Below, piece by piece: positions 50,574 through 60,314 of a DNA stretch of 64,000 bases. Position numbers and translations under genes: made by a program. The DNA is taken from positions 689,501-753,500 of the forward strand of contig BSBK01007037.1 of NCBI GenBank assembly GCA_027943335.1, in the 5' to 3' direction. The notes beneath the pieces are model-generated. The model searched no databases. It was not told the DNA's origin and saw only the letters and a program-made list of their open reading frames with translations. This stretch comes from Chamaecyparis obtusa. Lineage: Eukaryota > Streptophyta > Pinopsida > Cupressales > Cupressaceae. The stretch's first letter is position 1, and each line of letters opens with the position of its first letter.

Positions 50574-50618
50574 GATGGGGGGCCAAAAAGAAAAGTGGCA
50601 TCTTTTTGGTCCCCCATC
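50574..50618. repeat. Hairpin formed by the right TIR and an adjacent inverted copy
   Basis: Arms of 17 bases (50574-50590 and 50602-50618) pair with one mismatch around an 11-base loop, AAAAGTGGCAT. The left end has no equivalent inverted copy. Confidence 0.85.
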
Positions 50619-50633
50619 TTTGTGCACTTACCC
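50602..50633 (-). repeat. Right terminal inverted repeat (32 bp)
   Basis: Exact reverse complement of 19330-19361, ending CACTTACCC on the plus strand and followed directly by CAAA. Its inner half also pairs with an adjacent inverted copy at 50574-50590. Confidence 0.9.
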
Positions 50634-50637
50634 CAAA

Positions 50638-51790
50638 ATACTCCTACCATTTCGAGGCCAAATTTCAATGAAACATGTTCCTCTTTGATTCATCTTCTCA
50701 AAATTGTATTCAAAGTTTTTATATTAGACTTCTAACTTCTTTTTTATGTTGATAAGTGTGCAATTTAATGTACCTTTTCACCTAATTTTTGTTGCATCTT
50801 ATCCAATCACATTGAATCAATAACAAGGGGATAATTCTATCACATTCATTCATTCCCAACTCATACCTATCTCAATTGGTTTAGGGCTAGGAAAATTTAA
50901 TTACTCCCTTAATGAAATGATTTATGGGAGTATGTTTGATATCTAGTTAGCATGCTAAGCCCGATGATCCCCATTTTCACCATAATTAACATGGTATACG
51001 ACATATTTGAATGGAGATAATAGATCTGAAATGAATTGTCCAAGTTGGCAAGTGAATTATGATAAACATTAGATAGGTGAAAATAATATGTTATTTTTAT
51101 CACGTGTACACAAATTATGATTTGATTATTTAATCTTGAACTTAAAATTTGTGCATTGTATTGTTGGATTGTTTTAGATAATAGATTCCTAATTACCATT
51201 TGATATTTTCTTGTATTAGTTCTCCTATTTATTGGGTGTTTAAAATATAGATCTTAATAGAGACTTTTGTAAGTATTATTATGCTACTAGAATAAATTTG
51301 GATCTCTTATTGGCAACACTCTTGTAAAGGCTTAGATTCTACAAGTCTATTTTAATCATTAGTTAATAAATAACATGGAGTATTTTTTAGGTGCAAATTT
51401 TCACCTAGAATGGTTTTCCTCTATGTAAATAATTGTGATGTGATGTATTTCTTTCATATTTTACCCTTTTATTTATATATGATTAGTTTAATTCTCACAG
51501 ATGCTAGTTCCTCCAATATATTAATAGACGAAGTATATTATGGGCCTTCAGTTCCCATCAAGAAGAAGAGTAAATGATCTTAAAGGCCAAGATTCGTAGA
51601 GAAAATGATACTTTCACAAAATAAAGAAAGAAAAATTTAGGACAACATTATAATTAATAGCTAAGTGTGCAATGAGTTACTTGTTCATAATGTCATTTGT
51701 AATTGAATTAAATAATTTTAAAAAAATTATTTTACTTTGAATAAAAGTGAATATAGATGTACTTGAATCATATTACAAGTGTACATGTCA
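50638..51790. other. Right flank of the TIR element; no gene seen
   Basis: AT-rich sequence. A 96-codon minus-strand frame (51199-50909) has no recognisable motif. Confidence 0.45.
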
Positions 51791-51794
51791 TACT

Positions 51795-52420
51795 ATTTTT
51801 ATTAGATAAGTCTAGGCATTTTGAAGATTCATGATCCCTTGTACAAAGGGAAAGATGAGAAGTTAATCCCAACAAAACACCAAAGAACAACAACATAACA
51901 ACAACAAAAAAAAAAAACTTAGACACAATATCTCTAAAGAAAACCAACCAACTTAAAATCTAGATCACAGTAGTAGGATCCTCCTCCCTAAATATAAGCT
52001 TCTTAGAACACGAAGGAGACATAAAGTCAATGAAACTTCCATCTGGTGACGCCAAAGCATTATCTATCCTCGAGCACTCAAGTTTTTGAACCTCACAAAA
52101 GGTGAGAATGTGCTCCTCCTTAAAACAACATTTGATTCTTCTTTTTATAAACAATGTGTTAGTTCTTAATTTTCAAGAAGAAATTATGTGCATGATCCAC
52201 TATATTGCAATCTTGAAAAATAATGAACTCTTCAAATTCAACTTGTTGTGCACCCACTTCCCAAATTTAGAGGAGAGAGTTAGAACCACAAGCACACAAA
52301 ATCTATATAATAAAAAGAGCTTCATAAATAAAGTTACCTTTGCAATAGTAGTATATTTCCCAAGAGAATTGGAAAAACTCCTAAAAATCTTTACATTCCC
52401 AAATTCAAGGGAAATTTAGG
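51795..52420 (-). pseudogene. LINE ORF1-like remnant with decayed zinc knuckle
   Basis: The minus strand from about 52420 reads FPLEFGNVKIFRSFSNSLGK, then NKLNLKSSLFFKIAI and RRIKCCFKEEHILTFCEVQK, ending IFREEDPTTVI at 51960. The layout resembles plant LINE ORF1 (a DUF4283-like part followed by a C-x2-C-x4-H-x4-C knuckle), with the first Cys lost. Such proteins bind element RNA. In-frame stops occur near 52200 and 52170. The minus strand then reaches an A-rich end, CTTATCTAATAAAAATAG, near 51800, consistent with a retroelement 3' end. Family assignment is tentative. Confidence 0.45.
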
Positions 52421-52429
52421 AAAATAAAC

Positions 52430-54030
52430 ACAAATAGAAAACTAGAATATTTCTTCCACAAGTCAAAACTATGAGATTAAGTTTGAAGAATAAGACCAGT
52501 CAAACCCATACTAGGGGCCACCAAGAAGGATTCTACAACAATCCTTTCCTAGTAATCGAGCACCTCAACTGAGCACTGGACTGACGCAAAAGAGAATTGT
52601 TAAAATCTATTTAGATCTACACTTCCTCAAAGTCCTAACCACTTATACATAAGAAATCACAAAAATAAAATTAACAAAAATAGGTATAACAAGATGCCCA
52701 TCCATCTCAACCCAATCCAAAGAAGAAACAATAACCCACCACAATCCTCCAACTTGCATAGAACCTTTGAACGCCTTTAAGGACATCATTAAGACAAAAA
52801 ACATCATGATACTTGTGAGATAACTATGAAATCTTTATATGAGAAGCATCAACCACGTCCATAACCCTCACAATTTCCTAGGAAGAATTAAGACTACCTT
52901 TGAAACCATATGGTCTACTATAAAATGAGATAAAATATCATCCTTAAAACACCATAGATTTTTGTTTCAATAGGGAGGGGAAAAAACCCTACTGTTAGAC
53001 CTAGAAAAGGAAGACCAACACCCTTGGCCTCATACTTTCTCACACACTTCTTTGCCTTAGCCCCTTATAAGCGTAGTTTGCCTCAGTGTCTCCAACAAAC
53101 ATTTCCTACTTTGAACCACTCCGAAAAGGATATTGAGGAGGAGTTCATCATCATAAAGGATGACCTCCATCATCTTGACTAGATTTTTATTTAGTTTAAC
53201 ATACAAAAATCAAATAGTAGATGCAAAACATGATATTTGTGCATATCTTAAATACCCATGATGATATACATTTGATGCGTTGAATTAAATAAAAAAATTA
53301 ATGATGATGGGGACTTCCTTTCTACAACTAAATTAAATCAAAATAGTATTGATGAGAAAACCTATGTTTTTTATCAAATTGCTTCTAAATTAAATCAAAT
53401 CCTAAGTGATGTTGAATACTATCTTTTATAGGAAGTTTTATATGTATGCTATGTAAGACATGCACAAATAATTTTAGTTTTAATAATAAATCATTTAACA
53501 TACAAATTCATATTAATTTTTTTAAAAAAAATTATATTATTTGATTTTATTTTGTCAACTCAATTATAATTTTATTGAAATTTAGACTAAATTTTTCACG
53601 TAAATTTAAAATTTGTGAATATTTTAGGTTTAATAATTCACAACCAATAAAAAAATTATTGAAACGCCTCACAACCTTTCCCACTCAATTAATTTTTTTT
53701 TAAAATTAACTTTTATTTCTAAATCATTTTGTAATTAATGCATTTAATGTTTTTTGTATTAGAAAAAATATTTAATTGATTTCAGTCTATTTTCCAATTT
53801 ATTTTTTTACATTTGAATAGATGAATGAATAATTTAAAAATAAAATTTTAGAATTTTTTAATTTATATTAATTGTTAAAAAAAACATTCCATATTAGTGT
53901 TGAGAAAAAAATAATTCCGAATTTTTAAAAAGATCATGTACGGTTGAATTTAAAAACATGTTACCGTTGGAGATGCTCTGTTTTTAAACAAATATTGGGC
54001 AATGATACCAAACTGTTTTAATTGTTAACT
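52430..54030. other. No gene identified
   Basis: A-rich on the left, AT-rich on the right. The phrase GTTGGAGATGCTCTG near 53965 resembles the end word of common plant MITEs, but I found no partner end. Confidence 0.35.
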
Positions 54031-55838
54031 GTCAATGGCGATGGCGAGGGAGGAGATTGAAATGGAGGAAGGGGAAAAGAATGTTTAATTTGCCTATTAG
54101 ATAGATGAGATTGGACGCTGGAAATCTCATGGCTGTATTGATTCTTCAAGAACATTAACTGTAATTGGTGATTGATTTGGGCTGACTGAAATAGTATCAG
54201 CTCTCTGCAAGAAAATCTATCAGCGAGCATCTGCAATGGGTGATTGATTTGGGCTGACTCAAATGTCTGCCGGGGTGCATTATTTGAACTTCAAATGAGA
54301 TTTAACGATGGATCCAGTATCCATTTGGATTGGATTTGCTGAAAGTTTTAATGTTTTGGTTGATTGGAATTGTGTATTGAGTGTTTTGGTTAATTCTTGG
54401 AGGAGTTGTTTTAATGGGTTTGCGTGTGAGTGTTCTAGGTTGAATTATGGGGAAGCCCTGAAGAAGTACTCTGTTACATGGTGAACGGGCTTCAATTGTT
54501 TACTAGTTGTAACAGAAAAGGAAGAAAAGGAGATTGGATGAGTATTTCAGGGGATCAATGGGAGAAATGAAAAATAGACAAGGGCTGGGAGCTTCAATCA
54601 TATTGCCAGGTATTTATCAAATACTTATGCCCAAATTGCTTTTGCAATGATTTCCTTCTGCATCTACTGTTAAATCCAAAATTTAACCAATTAGGAAGAT
54701 GGGTTTATAAAAAAAGTTCCACTACATTAAGAATTTATTCTTGAAATGGATACCCTGTTTGTCTGTAGAATTTCCATTAAGATTCTTGATAGGACATGTA
54801 AATAGCTTTTGTTTTCCTTATCTGTACGGTAGTGGTATGCAATGTCCAAGGGCTCTATTACTCTATCATGCCAGCATTGATCCAATTATTTCTGGTTTGG
54901 AAGTCACTAGGCAATTCGTGATTCTCTTCTTTTCCAACGATGCCATCCTAGAAATTTTTCAACTTTATTCTATCCATGTCTACATGAATGTCTTGCTTGT
55001 CATCCTGTTGTTTGAAAGCATCATAATAGATGATGTTTTTAAAGCATTTTATACCATTCCAACTCTGCCATACAACTTTGGTTCTTTCTCAACTCGACGT
55101 TGAGTTTCTCAGTGTTCATTTTCACCTTTCCAGCATTTCTGACAGCGAGAAATGCATGACTGTCCTGCTTAAAAATCGAAAGTCTCAATCTCTGTGTCTA
55201 AGAGTAAGCAAAGGAAACAACATTAAGAGGAAAGAATACAGAGAACTAAAAATATACCAGAGCTACAGAAACCAAAGTTAAAAGGGAACTATTAAATTCA
55301 TTTCAACAGATCTTGAGGTGTAATAACTAATAAAGCGAACCAAAGGCTTTGATAATTTAGTAATTCATTTTATCAATAAAGCTAATCCCCAGTGGAATAT
55401 GGAATGTTCCCTTAATATATTTATGAGTACCATATATATAAAAGGATACTATTGGGTAATTTGTAATGGATATTACAAGGATCCCATATGGTAATACTTG
55501 GTGTCTCACTTTAATCCCTGTTCCACCACTAGCAGTTGTTTCACCACCAAAATCAATTTCTCCATTTTCATTATCCAAAATCAAAATCAAGTCCTCTGAG
55601 TATGTAGCAGCGGGGGTGGGGTTGGGGATTACGTATCAGCTGGAGATTTTTACCCTTTTTGATATCAATTTGGTTCTTTCTATTTTCACAGTTGGAGGTA
55701 AGAACCTATACCTTTTATGGTTTTGCATTAATACTAGATTATGAACAATGTTATATATATATTTCCTTTATATTTAACTTGTACGCATTTCTTTCATTCT
55801 TTGTTTATGGAAATATCTAAGTTTGAAGGTCTTGTTTC
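54031..55838. other. No gene identified; short direct repeat
   Basis: A tiny frame begins ATGGCGATGGCGAGGG at about 54036 and stops after 17 codons. The word GGTGATTGATTTGGGCTGAC occurs twice about 71 bp apart near 54168 and 54239. Nothing else is recognised before the LINE target site at 55839. Confidence 0.4.
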
Positions 55839-55956
55839 ATGTCTTTTTTTTTTTGATCGATGAAGGGCCGAAGCCGAGATTTTTATTTATATAAATACAA
55901 ACATAAATTAACAAAGTATACCACCTATCACCGGGCTGAGGAACAGGTGTCAACCA

Positions 55957-57498
55957 GTCGCATGATCGCATGTCAAAAAACTCTGACATGCGATCATGCA
56001 ACAGCCAGCCACAGGATGCCACATAACTGCCAGCGGGACCACTGCCCTCCCCTCCAACGGGCCCAGCACAAGAAGTAACCGATCGTACGGTCGCATGTCA
56101 GAAATTTCTGACATGCGATCATGCGACAACTAATCATTTTAAAGCCCTTGAAGACCCGGGCCCACCAACTGGTCGGACTTGCGCAGTTAGGGAATGCCAA
56201 CAAATAGAGCAAACAGGGATAGCCATGAGAGCCAGTACAAATCACCACCTGCAAAAAGCTTCTTGAGCTCAACAACCTACTCCACCAGGTACAAACATCA
56301 CTGCGAATGGTCACTGAGCCCCTCGGATCAGTCGGCAATAACTGCACCACCAAACCAGTTGAAAACCGCTGCTAAATCCATCAATTCTGGTACTTCCTGA
56401 CACAAAACTCCTCTGCAAATTTGAACTTGGAATGCAACGGTCATCCTCAGGGCGCCAACAGTCTATCAACGGTCATCGTCTGAACTAAGATCTACTTTCT
56501 ATCCCCACCGTTAGATCATCATGTTTCGCTGGCTTGGCAACTTTAACTCCACAATGCCGACATTCCCTTATTGGTTGTCGCATGATCGCATAGTTTGAAA
56601 GTGGCTTATGCGAACATGCAACACCCCATAAACCTTCACCACCGTTACCTGCCCTTGGCTATGGGACCCACGATGCATATCCATCTCAACACTTGCTGGT
56701 CAATTAGAAAGGGACACGTCGGAAAGACCCGACACATGGACCCACCTTTAATTCCGCAACAGCGTCTTTCAACCGTTGTCGCATGATCGCATAGCCAGGA
56801 AAAGGGCTATGCGAACATGCGACACACCGTAGCCCTTTACCACCGTTAACCGCTGCCGCATAAAGTTACCACAAAGGGCTTGTCGCATGATCGCATAACT
56901 CAAAACTGGCTCATGCGAACATGCGACAAGCCACCATCCCTCACCACAAACCTTAGTGCCCACTTTATCCGCGAACTGGCAAGAACTTTGACTGGGCCCG
57001 CATCCGAAAGATCGATGGTCATCGCATCTTCGCGTATATCTCCTAGACTCAACCAGAACATGCACCCACCGTCAGATCATCCATGCTATGACCCCATTGG
57101 AAAGTCTGGGCCCCCCAATGTGTCAACATTCCCTTACCAGCTCAGCCAATCCCAACCTAACACCTCGACTGTGAATCATCACGTGGTCCCACTGCAGACA
57201 AACCAACGGCATCTAATCGGACGGTGGGCGCATGATCGCATGGGGAGAGAATATTCCATGCGATCACACGCCGACCGTCGATCAAAATCTCTAACCCCAA
57301 CCTCGCTGACAACACTCCACCTCATATTTTCCTTATCGGATGGTGGGCACGACATTCCCTTACCAGCTCAGCCAATCCCAACTTGACACCTTGACGGTGA
57401 ATCATCACGTGGTCCCACTGCAGACAAACCAACGGCATCTAATCGGATAGTGGGCGCATGATCGCATGGGGAGAGAATATTCCATGTGATCACATGCC
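55957..57498. repeat. Seven GCATGATCGCAT-type hairpins in the LINE 3' region
   Basis: Modules at about 55957-56003, 56081-56127, 56577-56623, 56777-56823, 56881-56928, 57227-57272 and 57452-57498. Most have GTCGCATGATCGCAT on one side and ATGCGA[AT]CATGCGAC on the other. The second contains a perfect 28-bp palindrome at 56091-56118 (arm TCGCATGTCAGAAA). They share arms, length and loop size with the hairpins in the LTRs of the retrotransposon at 29-37 kb. Confidence 0.92.
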
Positions 57499-57578
57499 AA
57501 CCGTCGATCAAAATCTCTAACACAAGTCCCGCTGACAACACTCCACCTCTTTATTTTCTTCGGCCAATAGGGGGGCAC
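57127..57578. repeat. 226-bp tandem duplication in the LINE 3' region
   Basis: CATTCCCTTACCAGCTCAGC begins at 57127 and again at 57353. The copies stay alike through GAATCATCACGTGGTCCCAC, the hairpin, and GACAACACTCCACCTC. Each copy carries one hairpin module, so the duplication raised the module count. Confidence 0.92.
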
Positions 57579-58150
57579 CATTTATGCATACATGCCACCA
57601 TGGACCCATAGTTTGAAACCCTACACTGCAAAGAAGAATCAACGGCTGGCGTGATTTCGCATAGCTCTGACAAATCCCTTGCGCTTTAGTGACCACCGTT
57701 GATGCTCTGACATGTGAAGACCATCTGACTTATCCGGAAACCAGGTCCCACCCTTGAGCTTTAGCAATAAAGGAAAACTCTCATTCGCTGGATAGACTTT
57801 CTTCATTCCCTGGCCTAGCGACGACTATCATGATAAAGAATTGGGCCCCACACAATCGCAGCAGCGCACATAGGAAATGCTGGTGTTAGAGATTTAACTA
57901 CGCAGAGGCGAACGACCGAAAACAACCAAAGTTTTCGACGCTAGAAGATAACTCATGTCCGAGCGCCGTCACTCTTCGATGTACAATAGGTATCTGCTCC
58001 TCTTGTCCTAATCCATCTTCTCATTTAATGTTCTAAACTCCTACACGTGCTATGCGCTATGAGAGAAGACGTCCGTCTTATCACCACAAGGAGCCGTTCT
58101 GTCAACTTCTGAGGCAAAAATATATCAAGACCTGATTTGACCATTTTGAT

Positions 58151-60305
58151 TTAGTGGTTAGATTCAATGAGCTCCGTTGAAACTCTGCTGACGTCGGATA
58201 GAATTTTCAAATTTGTACCTCTAGCTGCCAGGTCAGCCAGCTCATCCGCTTCGGTGTTTCCTTCTCTGAAAAAATGGTTAATGGTTTTCGATTCAAAATT
58301 ATCCATTAACTGTAAGATTACCTCTAAAATTGCCATAAGAGGCCAATTTGGGGTTGATCTGACTTTGATTGCATTGATGGTAATCAGCGAGTCTCCCTCA
58401 ATTTCAAGCTTTGAGATCCCTACTTCTCGAGCTAGTAGCAGTCCAAACAATAGTGCTTTAAATTCTGTCATATTGTTGGTATCTTGGGGTAATGGTATGG
58501 CTTGTTTGGCAATCACATTCCCAGTTGTAGAGCATATGATGCATCCCGCTCCTGAGGGGCCTGGGTTACCTTTAGAAGCTCCATCAAAATTTAATTTGTA
58601 CCATCCAATTGGAGGGGGTTTCCAGACACATGCCTTTCTTAGTTCTTGATTTCTTCTATATCCTCTGTCTATAGTGATTGGAGTTTTTAACCCAAACCAA
58701 TTTTTTGTCATCTGATCATCCCAACTGGTAAAGAATTTGTGTTGTGCTGATTGAGTTTGGATCCAGAAATTCATTACCTCAACTATGACTGCCTCCAATT
58801 TGTTAATTATAGTTTTAAATTTCAAAAATTTATCCTGGAATAATCTTCTATTCCTTTCTTTCCAAATCTCCCAAATCAGAATTGATGGAGAGATCATCCA
58901 TAGATTACTGAATAAACTTCCTCCCATGATTTGTGGCCATGATATCAAAAGCTGGAGTAAATTATTTGGGGGGGCTGATGACCATCCTAATCTTGAATAA
59001 AGCCAGTACCAACAATCTTTAGCAAAGGGACAAGATAATAATAGATGATTTACGTCCTCTTCATTCTTAAAACACATAATGCATCTGGATGGACCCTGAT
59101 ATCCCATCTTAAAAAATTTATCTGCAGTTAAAATTCTACCCTGGGATGCCGCCCACAAAAATAACCCGGCTTTTGGGAGTCCAACCTTGTTCCAACATAA
59201 TTGTGCTGGGATCTCTTCTATTTTGGATGTGGATGATTTGGCTATAAGATTGTAACCCTCTTTGACACTGTAGGATCTTGATTTTGCCCCATTCCAAATG
59301 ATTTCATCTTTTCCTTGTTCGAGAAGAAAGGGCCTATCTTTGATCAATGTTTTGAGCTTATTTACCTCTCTTGTATCTAATTGAAGTGATGAGAAGTCTT
59401 TCCACTCCCAAGAACCATCTATAGCAGCAGAGGACGAAGGGATGATATAGTCACTGAGATATGGACCCCAGGATGAAGTACAAATATGACTGATCTGATT
59501 GGGGCCTAACTGTGAATTGATGGTTGGATGTCCATCCCAAGAGTCTTCCCAGAATCTCGCTTCCTTTCCATCTTTGATATTCCAAGATATGTTATTGTCA
59601 ATAATATGTCTTGACTTAGCTATGAAGTTCCATATTCTCGAGCCTTTTGGGAACTCTTTGATTCTGACTATATCTTCCTTATTAAAGTTGCCTAAATATT
59701 TAGCTCTGAGAATTCTAATCCATTTGAAATCCTAGTTAGACACTATTTTCCAATAAAGCTTTGCACCTAGAGCTTGGTTCTGCCATAATTGATTTTTAAT
59801 ACCAGTGCCACCAGAAGATTTCAGTTTACATATTTTATCCCATGAGATTAATGCAAATTTCCTCTTAGTATCTGTACCCTGCCAAAAAAATTTCCTAAGT
59901 TTCTTCACCATATCCATATATCCCTCTGTGGTAAGTGAAAGGCAAGACATTAGGTATATTGGTATTGCTGATAATGTTGCTTTGATCATGACTAATCTCC
60001 CAGCCCAAGATAGCCATCTGGTTTTCCAATTATCCATCTTCCTGTCCATCTTTTCATTGAGAGGTTTCCAAACTGATGCTGTTCTGAAGGATTTGTCAAT
60101 CGGGATGCCCAAGTATGGACATGGGAGAGAGCCTGATTTGCATTCCAGAATTTTTACAATTTTCTGTTGGATTTTCTTTTTTGTGTGGAATAAGAAGACC
60201 ACTGATTTCTCTTTATTGACTAGTTGCCCTGAAGCTTGTCCATAGTGATCTAGTATCTTGGAAATCTACTTAGCTTCTTGGATACTCTCCTGACCCATGA
60301 GAATA
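58151..60305 (-). pseudogene. LINE ORF2 C-terminal half: RT end, zinc-binding, RNase H
   Basis: One frame from 60305 to the stop at 58151 has only two interruptions, TAG at 60268-60266 and TAG at 59734-59732. It starts at DIILMGQESIQEAK, just after where the RT catalytic Y/F-A-D-D would be, so the polymerase active site is missing. PYLGIPIDKSF, WAGRLVMIKATLSAIPIYLM and KLRKFFWQG are typical LINE RT C-terminal phrases. A zinc-binding domain follows (CIMCFKNEEDVNHLLLSC, near 59100-59030). RNase H has its acidic residues in NFDGASKGNPG, MTEFKALLFG, EIEGDSLITI and NTEADELADLA, so this domain looks intact. The original protein copied LINE RNA at a nicked nuclear target. Confidence 0.92.
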
Positions 60306-60314
60306 ATGTCTTTT

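Larger units (their letters stand above)
19330..50633. mobile_element. Candidate 31.3-kb TIR DNA transposon carrying a satellite array
   Basis: The ends are perfect inverted repeats of 32 bp (19330-19361 and 50602-50633, outermost bases GGGTAAGTGCAC) and are flanked by the 4-bp direct repeat CAAA (19326-19329 and 50634-50637). Inside the left end is a transposase-like gene reading inward. Inside the right end is a multi-exon gene also reading inward. Both ends carry GC-rich palindromes containing CCCTATAGGG. The interior holds a duplicated gene-like fragment, about 36 monomers of a 357-bp satellite and a nested LTR retrotransposon. Transposase decay (eight stops) says the element is now inactive by itself. 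I cannot place it confidently in a named superfamily: it lacks CACTA ends and a hAT- or MULE-length duplication. The alternative is two separate element ends paired by chance, but the matching CAAA and convergent genes argue against that. Confidence 0.7.
55839..60314 (-). mobile_element. 5'-truncated L1-like LINE with 9-bp target duplication
   Basis: The plus-strand word ATGTCTTTT flanks the insertion at 55839-55847 and 60306-60314. The left copy merges into a T run (55844-55854), the element's poly(A) tail in reverse. Reading leftward the order is: end of RT (starting just after the catalytic ADD region), thumb and linker, zinc-binding domain, RNase H, stop at 58151, then about 2.3 kb of 3' sequence ending in the hairpin GGCTTCGGCCC and a GATC-plus-A tail. 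Truncation at the 5' end is normal for target-primed reverse transcription. The long 3' region is not. Confidence 0.9.

Noticed and set aside
53940..53985. MITE end word GTTGGAGATGCTCTG
   Set aside because: No partner terminal repeat or target duplication was found nearby, so no element was called.
56880..57386. Plus-strand 168-codon frame in the LINE 3' region
   Set aside because: It crosses hairpins and half of a tandem duplication with no recognisable motif, so it is more likely chance in GC-richer sequence.
58167..58649. Plus-strand 160-codon frame
   Set aside because: It is the antisense shadow of the LINE RNase H domain, which has clear family motifs on the minus strand.
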